From the NCBI RefSeq assembly GCF_916700565.1, contig NZ_CAKAKO010000006.1:186001-250000 (forward strand): a DNA stretch of 64,000 bases, in the 5' to 3' direction. This DNA comes from Xenophilus sp. Marseille-Q4582 (GTDB taxonomy: Bacteria; Pseudomonadota; Gammaproteobacteria; Burkholderiales; Burkholderiaceae_C). Made by a program: the position numbers and the translations under genes. Below are positions 16,678 through 27,427 of the stretch, piece by piece (within the stretch, counting starts at the first letter, position 1; each line of letters starts with the position of its first letter). The notes beneath the pieces are model-generated. The model saw only the letters and a program-made list of their open reading frames with translations. It searched no databases and was not told the DNA's origin.

Positions 16678-19600
16678 ATGTTCAAGTGGCTTCTCGAAAA
16701 TAGCTTACGAAACCGGCTCCTGGTCATCATCGGGGCGCTGGTGCTGATGGCGTATGGCGCGTTCACCCTGACGCGCACGCCGGTAGATGTCTTTCCCGAT
16801 CTCAACAAGCCGACCGTCACTCTCATGACGGAGGCTGGCGGCATGGCTGCCGAAGAAGTCGAGCAACTCATCACGTTCCCGCTCGAAACGGCCATGAACG
16901 GCCTGCCCAGCGTCGAAAGCGTGCGCTCGGTCTCCAGCGCCGGGCTTTCCTTCATCTACGTGACATTTGACTGGAAGACCGACATCTTCCGGGCGCGCCA
17001 GATGGTCTCCGAACGCCTGACGTCCATGGAGGAAGGGCTAGCCCCGGGCGTGACGCCCACTATGGGGCCAATCAGCTCAGTGATGGGCGAGATCATGCAG
17101 ATTGCAATCCCCATCGGTGCCAAGCCCTCAGGGCAGAAGAACGCAGCCCCGCCGCTGTCGGCCATGGACACTCGCGAGTACGCGGACTGGGTGCTACGCC
17201 CCCGGCTGATGGCCATACCTGGTGTTGCCCAAGTCATCCCGATCGGAGGCGAGGTCCGTCAGTTCCAGGTCCAGCCCAACACCACGCGAATGTCAGAGCT
17301 GGGCGTGACTGCGTCCGATCTGGATGCGGCTCTCAAGGGCTTCTCCGCGAACACTTCCGGCGGCTTCCTGGAGATCAATGGCCGCGAGTACCTGATCCGC
17401 AACCTGGGCCGCACGTCCCGACTCGACGACCTGCGTAACCTGCCTCTCGCGGTGCGTGCGGGCCAACCCATCCTGCTCCACCAGGTCGCCGATGTTCAGT
17501 TTGCGCCAGCCATCAAGCGCGGCGATGCGGGCTTCGAGGGCCTGCCAGCCGTGATCCTGGGCATCCAAAAGCAGCCCACGGCCGATACGATTGCACTGAC
17601 CCGCTCGATCGAGTCAGCGTTGGCGGACATGAAGGGCTCACTGCCGGCTGGCATGGCCGAGCCACAGGTGACCTTCCGACAAGCCAACTTCATCGAGGCG
17701 TCCATCAGCACGCTGCAAGGCAAGCTCATCGGCGCATCGGTCTTCGTGGCGGTGATCCTGTTCTTCTTCCTGGGCACTTTGCGCCCCCTGGTGATCGCGT
17801 TGACCGCGATTCCTGCCTCGATCTTCGTGACCGGGCTGGTGTTCCACTATTTCGGCCTATCAATCAACACCATGACGCTCGGTGGGCTGGCGATCGCCAT
17901 CGGCGGTCTCGTGGACGATGCTGTGGTCGATGTGGAGAACATCATGCGGCGGCTCAAGGAGGACCGCACCCGCCACCCTGAGAACCGGCTGACGCCCCTG
18001 GTCATCGTTGCCAGGGCCTCGATGGAGGTTCGCTCGGCGATTCTCTACGCCACGATGATCATTGTGCTGGTGTTCCTGCCCCTGTTCGCGCTGCCGGGGA
18101 TGGAGGGGCGCTTGTTCGTGCCGCTGGGCATCGCCTTCATCGTCTCCACGCTGGCCTCGCTGCTGGTCTCTGTGACGGTCACTCCGGTGCTTTCGTACTA
18201 CCTGCTGCCCAAGATGAGGACGCTGGACCATGGCGACACTCGGCTTCTAGCCTGGTTGAAGACGCGCTATCAGGGCGGCCTGCAGCGGGTCTTGCAGCGG
18301 CCGCGTGCCGCCCTTGGCATGGCCGCTGTGGCTGTCACACTGGCTGTCGCCGCGGTGCCATTCTTCCCGACCACGTTCCTGCCCCCGTTCAATGAAGGAA
18401 CGTTGCTGGTGGGCCTGCGCCTGAATCCCGGTGTGACGCTGGCCGAATCTTCGGCGCTTGCCCAGCAAGCCGAGCTGCTGGTCGCGCAGGTGCCAGAGGT
18501 GCAGCACGTGGGCCGGCGCAGCGGACGGGCCGAGCTGGACGAGCATGCCGAAGGCGTGCATGTCAGCGAGCTGGACGTGGGCCTGCTGCCCGCCTCGGAG
18601 CTAAAGCGCTCCATGGAGGAGATCACCGCCGACATCCGTTCGCGTCTGGCTCACTTGCCCGGCTCCATCGGCATTGGCCAGCCGATCTCGCACCGCATCG
18701 ACCACATGTTGTCGGGGGTGCGCTCGCAGATCGCCATCAAGGTGTTCGGCGAGGACCTGGACGTCCTGCGCGGGCAGGCGGATCTGCTGCGCGCCAAGCT
18801 GGCCGGAATTCCGGGGCTTGCTGACCTGGAGATCGAAAAGCAGGTCCTAGCGCCGCAGATCAAAATCCGCGTGGATTATGCGGCGGCGGGACGCTACGGC
18901 GTGGCCGCACCGCAAATTCTGTCCACGCTGCAAAGCCTGGTCGAAGGCGAAAAGATCACCGAGGTCATCGAGGGCAACCGCCGCTTCGCGCTGGTGGTTC
19001 GCCTGCCCGAGCAGGCGCGGTCGATTGAGGGCTTGAGCCGCATCCTCATCGACACGCCCATGGGTCGGGTCCCGTTGTCGCGCCTTGCCACCATCGAAGA
19101 CAGCGACGGCCCCAACCAGGTCAGCCGCGACGATGGCCGTCGACGCATAGTTTTGTCGGCCAACGCTCAGGGACGGCCGCTGTCCGAAGTAGTGGCCGAC
19201 ATACGCAGCGTCGTCCAAGAAGTGCGCTTGCCCGAAGGCTACTTCATCACGCTGGGCGGCCAGTTCCAGGCACAAGAGGAAGCCTCGCGACTGGTGGGCC
19301 TGCTGTCCATCGTCTCCCTGACGCTCATGTTCGTGGTGTTGTACACGCGCTACAAGTCGGTCGTCCTATCAGCGCTCATCATGGTGAACATTCCATTGGC
19401 CCTGGTCGGCGCCGTGTTGGGGCTGTGGCTGTCTGGCCAGCCGTTGTCCGTGGCCGCCCTGGTCGGCTTCATCACGCTCGCGGGTATTTCTGTGCGCAAC
19501 GGCATCCTGAAGGTGAGCCACTACCTCAACCTCATGCGCATGGAGGGCGAGGACTTCGACCAGAAGATGATCGTGCGTGGCTCGCTCGAACGGCTTTCCC

Positions 19601-19824
19601 CGGTTCTGATGACCGCGCTGGTCACGGCCTTCGCGCTGGCCCCGCTGCTGTTCGAGGCGTCCCGACCCGGTACTGAGATCCTGCACCCCGTCGCGGTGGT
19701 GATCTTCTCGGGGCTGGTCAGCTCCACGCTGCTAGACACCTTCCTTACACCCGCCATGTTCTGGCTGTTCGGCCGCAAGCCTGCCGAACGCCTGCTGGAC
19801 GACCGCGACGCGGAGGCATTCTGA
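16678..19824 (+). CDS. czcA: CzcA/CusA-type heavy-metal RND exporter
   Basis: The 1048-residue proton-driven pump of the heavy-metal efflux (HME) class exports cations from the periplasm, and possibly the cytoplasm, through the CzcCB-like partners. Twelve transmembrane segments and two large periplasmic loops are evident. The TM4 motif reads AIGGLVDDAVVDVEN (about residues 406-420). CzcA has a different residue set there (DFG..VDGAVV), and CusA has VDAA. This variant occurs in HME proteins whose substrate has not been settled, so zinc/cadmium specificity is assumed only from the surrounding genes. The protein appears full length and undamaged. Confidence 0.92.
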   Translation: MFKWLLENSLRNRLLVIIGALVLMAYGAFTLTRTPVDVFPDLNKPTVTLMTEAGGMAAEEVEQLITFPLETAMNGLPSVESVRSVSSAGLSFIYVTFDWKTDIFRARQMVSERLTSMEEGLAPGVTPTMGPISSVMGEIMQIAIPIGAKPSGQKNAAPPLSAMDTREYADWVLRPRLMAIPGVAQVIPIGGEVRQFQVQPNTTRMSELGVTASDLDAALKGFSANTSGGFLEINGREYLIRNLGRTSRLDDLRNLPLAVRAGQPILLHQVADVQFAPAIKRGDAGFEGLPAVILGIQKQPTADTIALTRSIESALADMKGSLPAGMAEPQVTFRQANFIEASISTLQGKLIGASVFVAVILFFFLGTLRPLVIALTAIPASIFVTGLVFHYFGLSINTMTLGGLAIAIGGLVDDAVVDVENIMRRLKEDRTRHPENRLTPLVIVARASMEVRSAILYATMIIVLVFLPLFALPGMEGRLFVPLGIAFIVSTLASLLVSVTVTPVLSYYLLPKMRTLDHGDTRLLAWLKTRYQGGLQRVLQRPRAALGMAAVAVTLAVAAVPFFPTTFLPPFNEGTLLVGLRLNPGVTLAESSALAQQAELLVAQVPEVQHVGRRSGRAELDEHAEGVHVSELDVGLLPASELKRSMEEITADIRSRLAHLPGSIGIGQPISHRIDHMLSGVRSQIAIKVFGEDLDVLRGQADLLRAKLAGIPGLADLEIEKQVLAPQIKIRVDYAAAGRYGVAAPQILSTLQSLVEGEKITEVIEGNRRFALVVRLPEQARSIEGLSRILIDTPMGRVPLSRLATIEDSDGPNQVSRDDGRRRIVLSANAQGRPLSEVVADIRSVVQEVRLPEGYFITLGGQFQAQEEASRLVGLLSIVSLTLMFVVLYTRYKSVVLSALIMVNIPLALVGAVLGLWLSGQPLSVAALVGFITLAGISVRNGILKVSHYLNLMRMEGEDFDQKMIVRGSLERLSPVLMTALVTAFALAPLLFEASRPGTEILHPVAVVIFSGLVSSTLLDTFLTPAMFWLFGRKPAERLLDDRDAEAF

Positions 19825-19877
19825 TGCAACGCCTTCTGTCACCCGATTTCAACCACCGTAACCCTATAGGAGCTTTC

Positions 19878-20276
19878 ATGTCTGTTCGATTTCGTTCCCT
19901 CACGGCCGGCACCGCCCTCGCCCTGGCATCCGTCACCGCCTTCGCCGCAGGCGACCATGACCACGCGCATGACCACAAGCCGCTGCATGGTGGCGTCGTG
20001 ACCGAAGTCCGGGACGTGGACTACGAGTTGGTCGTTCAGCCCGCAGCAGCGCAACTCTACCTGCGCGACCACGGCAAGCAGGTCAATGTAAGCAACACCA
20101 AAGCCAAGCTCACACTGTTGACCGGCTCACAAAAGCAGGAGGTGCAACTCACGCCTGCCGCGGACGGAAGCCGCCTCGAAGGCAGCGGGACCTTCGCCGC
20201 AGCCAAGGGCACGAAGGCCGTCGTCCAAGTCGAACGTGGGGGCAATACCGCGAGCGCCCGGTTCGTTCTGCCGTAG
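19878..20276 (+). CDS. Small His-rich periplasmic protein
   Basis: The 132-residue product starts at the ATG at 19878, which has a good AGGAG. An upstream in-frame start near 19824 overlaps the RND stop but has no ribosome binding site. A signal peptide (…ALASVTAFAAG) exposes the mature N-terminus GDHDHAHDHKPLHGG, a likely metal-binding segment. A beta-rich domain of about 100 residues follows. The same layout (His cluster, then 'LHGG.V' and a beta domain) occurs in uncharacterised proteins near metal RND operons. A periplasmic metal buffer or chaperone is a reasonable guess. It follows the pump gene closely and is probably co-transcribed. Confidence 0.8.
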   Translation: MSVRFRSLTAGTALALASVTAFAAGDHDHAHDHKPLHGGVVTEVRDVDYELVVQPAAAQLYLRDHGKQVNVSNTKAKLTLLTGSQKQEVQLTPAADGSRLEGSGTFAAAKGTKAVVQVERGGNTASARFVLP

Positions 20277-20381
20277 TGTTCAACGTGATCGTCAGGGAAC
20301 GAGCTGTAATCTGGCGACCACCTGACAAAAGGCGCGACATAGGCGCTCACTATTTCCTCAAAAACTTTGGAGATGTAAATC

Positions 20382-21809
20382 ATGGAAATGCATTTCGACG
20401 TCATTGTTATCGGTGCCGGCCCAGGCGGATACATCGCGGCCATTCGCGCTGCCCAATTAGGCATGAAGGTCGCTTGTGTAGATGCCTGGAAGAACAAGGA
20501 CGGAAAGCCAGCACCTGGCGGCACCTGCAACAACATCGGTTGTATCCCTTCGAAAGCGCTACTGCAGTCGTCAGAGAACTTTGAACAAGCCAAGCACCAC
20601 TTTGGCACGCACGGCATCTCCACGGGTGATCTGCGCATGGATGTGACCACGATGTTGGAACGTAAGAATCAGGTCGTGAAGTCCAGCAACGAAGGCATCC
20701 TTTATCTGTTCCGCAAAAACAAGGTCCAGTTTTTCAACGGCCTGGCGTCTTTCACCAGGACTGTCGATGGTGGCTTCGAGGTGAGCGTCGCCGCCGATGA
20801 GGCTGTTACCTTGGTGGGCAAGCAGATCATCGTTGCCACAGGCTCCAACGTGCGGCCACTCCCCAACCTACCGTTCGATGAGCGGGTCGTGCTCTCCAAC
20901 GACGGCGCGCTGGACATCGCGGCCGTGCCCGATCGGTTGGCCGTCATCGGTGCCGGCGTGATCGGCCTGGAGCTGGGCTCCGTTTGGCGCCGCCTGGGGG
21001 CGGATGTCACGATCCTCGAAGGCTTGCCCAGCTTCCTGCCAATCGTCGACCAAGCCATCGCCAAGGAGGCGAAGAAGGCGTTCGACAAGCAAGGCCTGAA
21101 GATCGAACTAGGTGCGAAGGTTCGCGAAGTCAATGCAACCGAGGCTGGCGTGACTATTCACTACACCGACAGCCAGGGCCAGACGCAGTCCTTGCAGGCA
21201 GACAAAGTGATCGTGGCTATCGGCCGTGTGCCCAACACCGAAGGCCTGAATCCGGCCGCCGTGGGACTCCAACTGGATGAGCGCGGCGCCGTGCTGGTGG
21301 ACGATGAATGCCGCACCAGTGTGCCCGGCATCTGGGCCATCGGTGACGTGGTGCGTGGCCCGATGTTGGCGCACAAGGCGGAAGAGGAAGGTGTCGCAGT
21401 GGCCGAGCGCATTGCCGGCCAGCACGGTCACGTCGATTTCAATACGATCCCCAACGTCATCTACACCAGCCCAGAGATTGCCTGGGTAGGCCGCACCGAG
21501 CAGCAGCTCAAAGAGCAGGGCACCGCCTATCGAATCGGTTCCTTCCCGTTCATGGCCAATGGCCGCGCGCGTGCGCTGGGCGACACGCCGGGCCTCGTCA
21601 AGGTGATCGCCGATCCTGCCACTGATGAGATACTCGGCGTGCATGTGGTCGGCCCGCAGGCCAGTGAACTGGTGGCCGAGGCCGTGATCGCCATGGCGTT
21701 CAAGGCCAGCAGCGAAGACATCGCCCGCATCTGCTTTGCCCATCCGACCCTCTCCGAGACGTTCAAAGAGGCCTCGCTGGCCGTGGACAAGCGCGCGCTC
21801 AACTTCTGA
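20382..21809 (+). CDS. lpdA: Dihydrolipoamide dehydrogenase-like flavoprotein
   Basis: The 475-residue flavoprotein disulfide reductase has the FAD-binding GxGxxG (VIVIGAGPGGYIAA) and the redox pair C49/C54 in GGTCNNIGCIPSKALL. The NAD-binding motif is VIGAGVIGLELGSVWRRLG, and the C-terminal catalytic HPT is within CFAHPTLSE. All residues for lipoamide oxidation are present. In housekeeping settings it is the E3 subunit of 2-oxoacid dehydrogenases, but no E1 or E2 gene is near. It sits after the czc-like operon (105-bp gap) and before a convergent arsR. Island copies may repair thiols or supply a metal-insensitive E3 under stress; this is inference. MerA is excluded because there is no N-terminal HMA domain and no C-terminal Cys pair. 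Confidence 0.9.
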   Translation: MEMHFDVIVIGAGPGGYIAAIRAAQLGMKVACVDAWKNKDGKPAPGGTCNNIGCIPSKALLQSSENFEQAKHHFGTHGISTGDLRMDVTTMLERKNQVVKSSNEGILYLFRKNKVQFFNGLASFTRTVDGGFEVSVAADEAVTLVGKQIIVATGSNVRPLPNLPFDERVVLSNDGALDIAAVPDRLAVIGAGVIGLELGSVWRRLGADVTILEGLPSFLPIVDQAIAKEAKKAFDKQGLKIELGAKVREVNATEAGVTIHYTDSQGQTQSLQADKVIVAIGRVPNTEGLNPAAVGLQLDERGAVLVDDECRTSVPGIWAIGDVVRGPMLAHKAEEEGVAVAERIAGQHGHVDFNTIPNVIYTSPEIAWVGRTEQQLKEQGTAYRIGSFPFMANGRARALGDTPGLVKVIADPATDEILGVHVVGPQASELVAEAVIAMAFKASSEDIARICFAHPTLSETFKEASLAVDKRALNF

Positions 21810-21918
21810 TTGATCGGAAGCGGCATCCAAACCACCTCACCGAACGCAGCTGCGGGCGGTGGGGCGCATATCGCCATGGAACGTAGGCCACGCCGCAACG
21901 GCATGCTATGCCCAACAG

Positions 21919-22275
21919 TTACTCGTCGTTGTGGTCTTCCGCGATGTGGGTGGCCATATCCAGCAGCACCTGGTTCACGTGCTTGTCCGCCACCTCATAG
22001 AAGATCTGTTTGGCTTGGCGCACGCCCTTGACCAGGCGAGCACCGCGCAGCAGCCGCAGGTGGTGGCTCACCAGCGACTGCGAGAGTTCGAGGGTTTCAG
22101 CGATGTCCCCGACCGAGGAAGAGCCTTTCATGCAGCACAGCATGATTCTCAGCCGGGACGGGTCACCCAGGAGGCGGAATGTCTCAGCCAAGATGGTCAC
22201 GTCATTCTGTGACAGCGATTCCAAATCGGCGCTGGGACCCTTCGGTGGGGTACTGAATGGCTTACTTGTATTCAT
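21919..22275 (-). CDS. ArsR/SmtB-family zinc-type repressor (second copy)
   Basis: The 118-residue repressor starts at MNTSKPF (22275). The open frame extends 18 codons further but without a ribosome binding site. The HTH is VGDIAETLELSQSLVSHHL. The alpha-5 ligands D97-x-H99-x10-H110-x2-E113 match those of the ArsR at 8754, and the two proteins share most of their core sequence. It is convergent with lpdA and divergent from copA. No site like those at 7852 or 10245 is seen just upstream of it, so autoregulation is not obvious. It may control the czc-like operon through 13511. Confidence 0.9.
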   Translation of the reverse strand: MNTSKPFSTPPKGPSADLESLSQNDVTILAETFRLLGDPSRLRIMLCCMKGSSSVGDIAETLELSQSLVSHHLRLLRGARLVKGVRQAKQIFYEVADKHVNQVLLDMATHIAEDHNDE

Positions 22276-22443
22276 TTTTAAAATATTTCCTAACCTCGAA
22301 TGGCTGTTTTCGCCCTTCAGAATTAACAAGGCAGCGGCCGCTTAGGCGCGCGCAGCAAAGAACCAGTGCGAGCCTGGCAGGCAAGGCCTCCGTTCCCCGT
22401 GCACCGGGTCATTTCTGAAACCTGACAGCATCCGAAAAAGCGC

Positions 22444-22474
22444 TTGACCTTCCCACGATGGTAAACCCTAAGCT
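22444..22474 (+). promoter_or_regulatory. CueR-type promoter of copA
   Basis: A -35 element TTGACC (22444-22449) and a -10 element TAAGCT (22469-22474) are separated by 19 bp. The spacer contains ACCTTCCCACGATGGTAA, the usual CueR/HmrR dyad with a weakened right end. Transcription would start near 22481, which rules out the ATG at 22481 and supports translation from 22511. Confidence 0.85.
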
Positions 22475-22510
22475 CCCTCCATGTCGAATTTCAACTATGG
22501 GAAGCACACC

Positions 22511-25006
<2,496 letters not shown>

Positions 25007-25021
25007 GAAAGGAGGAACACC

Positions 25022-25501
25022 ATGAACATCGGTGAAGCATCCAAGGCCTCGAAGGTCTCGGCCAAAATGATCCGCTACTACGAGCAAATCGGTCTGATCC
25101 CTCCGGCTGACCGCACCGATTCGGGCTACCGCGCCTATACCCAGGACGACGTTCACCGGTTGCATTTCATCCGGCGTTCGCGCGACCTCGGCTTCTCGGT
25201 GGCCGAGATCACGGACTTGCTGGGACTGTGGAATGACAAGTCGCGCCAGAGTGCTGATGTAAAGCGTCTGGCCCAGCAACACATCGACGAGTTGGACCGG
25301 CGCATCGAGAGCATGCTGGAGATGGCCGCGACGCTCAAGGCGCTGATCCGGTGTTGCGCCGGCGACGAACGGCCCGACTGCCCGATCCTGCACACGCTGG
25401 AGCAGCCCGATATCAGTGACAACAAGCCCGAAGCGCGCACTGGCGCAGTGCCGCGCCGCGCGCGAGCCAACGCAGCAGGAAAAAAGCCGTGTGCGCACTG
25501 A
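25022..25501 (+). CDS. cueR: MerR-family copper-responsive activator CueR
   Basis: The 159-residue regulator has the winged HTH MNIGEASKASKVSAKMIRYYE and a long dimerisation helix. The Cu+ ligands C112 and C120 are at the same positions as in E. coli CueR. S77, the residue that goes with monovalent-metal sensing, is also kept. The C-terminus is about 25 residues longer than in CueR and is basic, ending in PCAH. An AGGAGG lies just ahead of the start. It would act on the promoters at 22444 (copA) and 27115 (copZ). Confidence 0.95.
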   Translation: MNIGEASKASKVSAKMIRYYEQIGLIPPADRTDSGYRAYTQDDVHRLHFIRRSRDLGFSVAEITDLLGLWNDKSRQSADVKRLAQQHIDELDRRIESMLEMAATLKALIRCCAGDERPDCPILHTLEQPDISDNKPEARTGAVPRRARANAAGKKPCAH

Positions 25502-25516
25502 GCAGCCAGGAGAGAT

Positions 25517-25855
25517 ATGCCCAAAATCACCGTCTTGCCCCATCCTGAACTGGCGCCTGAGGGAGCCGAACTGAACGTGCCAGCAGGCACTTCGATCTGC
25601 GAGGCCCTGCTGGACAACGGCATCGAGATCGAGCATGCCTGCGACATGAGCTGTGCCTGCACGACCTGTCACTGCATCGTGCGCAAGGGGTTCGATTCTC
25701 TAAACGAAGTCGAGGAATGCGAGGACGATCTGCTCGACCGGGCCTGGGGACTGGAGGCGCAGTCGCGGCTGAGCTGCCAGGCCATCGTTGCGACCGAAGA
25801 CCTGACCGTCGAGATCCCCAAGTACACGATCAACCATGCCAAGGAGAACCACTAG
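25517..25855 (+). CDS. fdx: Isc-type [2Fe-2S] ferredoxin
   Basis: The 112-residue ferredoxin has the adrenodoxin/Isc cluster motif HACDMSCACTTCHCIV and a fourth ligand in LSCQ, so four Cys bind one [2Fe-2S] cluster. Normally fdx lies in the isc operon and gives electrons for Fe-S assembly. Here it follows cueR by 15 bp in the copper operon. Copper damages Fe-S proteins, so an extra copy could aid cluster repair; this is inference. The gene has AGGAGA ahead of the ATG and is intact. Confidence 0.92.
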   Translation: MPKITVLPHPELAPEGAELNVPAGTSICEALLDNGIEIEHACDMSCACTTCHCIVRKGFDSLNEVEECEDDLLDRAWGLEAQSRLSCQAIVATEDLTVEIPKYTINHAKENH

Positions 25856-26078
25856 GAGCCTGCGTGCTGCCTCAGGCGCACCGGCCTGCGGCAGGGTTGC
25901 TCTGGCAGATGGAGGACTGACGGCATTGCCGCCAGATAACCAACCCGTGGGCCAGACCAACCCGCGAGCCAGGTGTCTACACTCCCTTTGCACGGTCGTC
26001 GGTTAGGCTGGAAAGGTCATCAACGTCCTTAAATCCGTGACGGCCGGCCCATGGAAAGTCCCACAGGAGAAGTCCTGC

Positions 26079-26351
26079 ATGTCTGCGCCCAAGCTAGCCA
26101 CGCTCTACCGAATGGTCATGCCCGGCCATACCTGCCCCTACGGGCTGAAGTCGCTCGATCTGCTCAACCGCAAGGGCTACGAGGTCGAGGACAAACACTT
26201 GGCAAGCCGCGAGCAGACGGATGCGTTCAAGAAGGAGCATGGCATCGAGACCACGCCCCAGGTCTTCATAAACGGGCGGCGCGTGGGCGGCTACGACGAC
26301 CTACGCAAATTCTTCGGCATGTCCGTGAAGGACAAGAACGCCGTGACCTAG
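26079..26351 (+). CDS. Glutaredoxin domain (truncated from a glutaredoxin-MauE fusion)
   Basis: The 90-residue reading frame starts at the ATG at 26079 with AGGAGA nearby. It has a glutaredoxin fold with the active site TCPYG at C19, and the later motifs TTPQVFINGRRVGGYDDL. The stop TAG at 26349 stands where the full-length relatives, as I recall them, read through Tyr into a membrane domain (…T-Y-TPVIALFA). So this looks like the leftover N-terminal part of a fusion. It could still make a soluble single-Cys glutaredoxin. The 220 bp upstream of it (25856-26078) hold no gene. Confidence 0.75.
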   Translation: MSAPKLATLYRMVMPGHTCPYGLKSLDLLNRKGYEVEDKHLASREQTDAFKKEHGIETTPQVFINGRRVGGYDDLRKFFGMSVKDKNAVT

Positions 26352-26815
26352 ACCCCTGTGATCGCGCTGTTCGCCACGGCGGCCGCAATGGCGCTGGCGG
26401 CGAGCTGGGCGGCCTTCGGCCAAGTCTAGAGCATTCAGGCGGCAGAGTGGTTCGTGGCCTTTGCCATGTGCCTCCTGGCGCTGCAGAAGCTCAAGGACGT
26501 GGACGGCTTCGCGACGACCTGCTGGCCAAGCGCTGGGTTCGGTATGCCTATTTCTACCCGTTCGCGGAGGCCATCGCAGGCGTCCAGATGGTCGCGGGCG
26601 TGGGGATGTGGGTGTCGATTCCGTTGGCGCTGTTCATCGGGACCGTCGGGGCCGTGTCGGTTTTCAAGGCGGTCTATGTCGATCGCCGGGAACTCAAGTG
26701 CGCCTGCGTGGGCGGGGACAGCAACGTGCCGCTGGGCTTCGTGTCCCTGACCGAGAACCTGATGATGGTGGCGATGGCCCTGTGGCCAAGGTCGGCCTAC
26801 CTTGGGATGCACTGA
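26352..26815 (+). pseudogene. MauE/DoxX-like membrane domain of a glutaredoxin fusion (decayed)
   Basis: Downstream of the glutaredoxin stop, the same frame reads TPVIALFATAAAMALAASWAAFGQV, then a second TAG, then SIQAAEWFVAFAMCLLALQKLKDVDGFAT. The frame is then lost at a small deletion and resumes in another frame as LAKRWVRYAYFYPFAEAIAGV…CACVGGDSNVPLGFVSLTENLMMVAMALW. Together these match the four-helix MauE-like redox membrane domain found fused to glutaredoxin in related bacteria. Two nonsense codons and one deletion mean it is not translated as a whole. Positions 26816-26889 show nothing. Confidence 0.8.
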
Positions 26816-26889
26816 GCGCCGCGCCAGGTACGGCGCAGCGCACGTGCTCGCATCGGCCGTCCTGTGTGCATGCCGGCCACGATGCGGTG

Positions 26890-27084
26890 TTACTGCGCGC
26901 GCGGCGGGAAGCCAGCTTCGCTCAGGGCCGCGGCGATCTGCTCTTGCGAGGCCGAGGTCTGGACCTCGACACGGCGGGTCGGCGGGTCCGTGACGATCTT
27001 GGCGTTGGGGTCGATCATTTGGATCGTTTTCGTCACAGTGCGGGCGCAGCCGCCGCAGGTCATGTCTTCGAGATGGAATTGCAT
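26890..27084 (-). CDS. copZ: CopZ-like copper chaperone
   Basis: The 64-residue protein is a single heavy-metal-associated domain with the Cu+ site MTCGGC at residues 9-14. It would carry Cu+ to the HMA domains of CopA. AAAGGAG precedes the start at a good distance, and a CueR-type promoter lies 31 bp further up, so it is a second CueR target on the opposite strand from copA. It is complete. The last residues PPRAQ are consistent with short CopZ proteins of Burkholderiales. Confidence 0.92.
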   Translation of the reverse strand: MQFHLEDMTCGGCARTVTKTIQMIDPNAKIVTDPPTRRVEVQTSASQEQIAAALSEAGFPPRAQ

Positions 27085-27114
27085 GGAAAACTCCTTTCGG
27101 GTTGGGGTGTTTGA

Positions 27115-27145
27115 AGTGTGCTCCTTGCCACCGTTGGAAGGTCAA
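27115..27145 (-). promoter_or_regulatory. CueR-type promoter of copZ
   Basis: On the minus strand TTGACC (27140-27145) and CACACT (27115-27120) are 19 bp apart. The spacer holds the dyad CCTTCC - 6 bp - GGCAAGG, a better inverted repeat than that at copA. Confidence 0.85.
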
Positions 27146-27184
27146 TCGCTATTTGCATCCCCGCCACACCAACCGGCCGAATGC

Positions 27185-27427
27185 TCATAGGGGCAAGGCC
27201 GTGGTGCTCTTTACGCGATCCAGCACGAAGCTGGTCTTGCAGTCCTGCACGCTGGGGTGCTTGAGCAGCGTGTCGAGCACGAAGCGGGAGTAGTGAGCCA
27301 TGTCCATGACGACCACCCGCAGCAGATAGTCCATGTCGCCGGTCAGCGCATGGCACTCCACAACCTCTGGCCAGTTCTGGACAGACGCGCGGAACACGTC
27401 CATGGGATTGCGCTTGTGCGAGTCGGA
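27185..27427 (-). pseudogene. Lrp/AsnC-family regulator, C-terminal fragment
   Basis: The frame encodes …[66 protein letters not shown]…, the ligand-binding (RAM) half of an Lrp/AsnC regulator. The HTH half is missing. It abuts, head to head, a likewise 5'-truncated hppD. The usual arrangement is a divergent regulator and hppD, so one deletion removed both 5' ends and the shared promoter. Confidence 0.82.

Noticed and set aside
20382-21809. Mercuric reductase
   Set aside because: There is no N-terminal HMA domain and no C-terminal Cys pair, while the HPT motif of lipoamide dehydrogenase is present.
22481-22510. Earlier ATG start for copA
   Set aside because: It coincides with the transcription start predicted from the CueR-type promoter and has no ribosome binding site.
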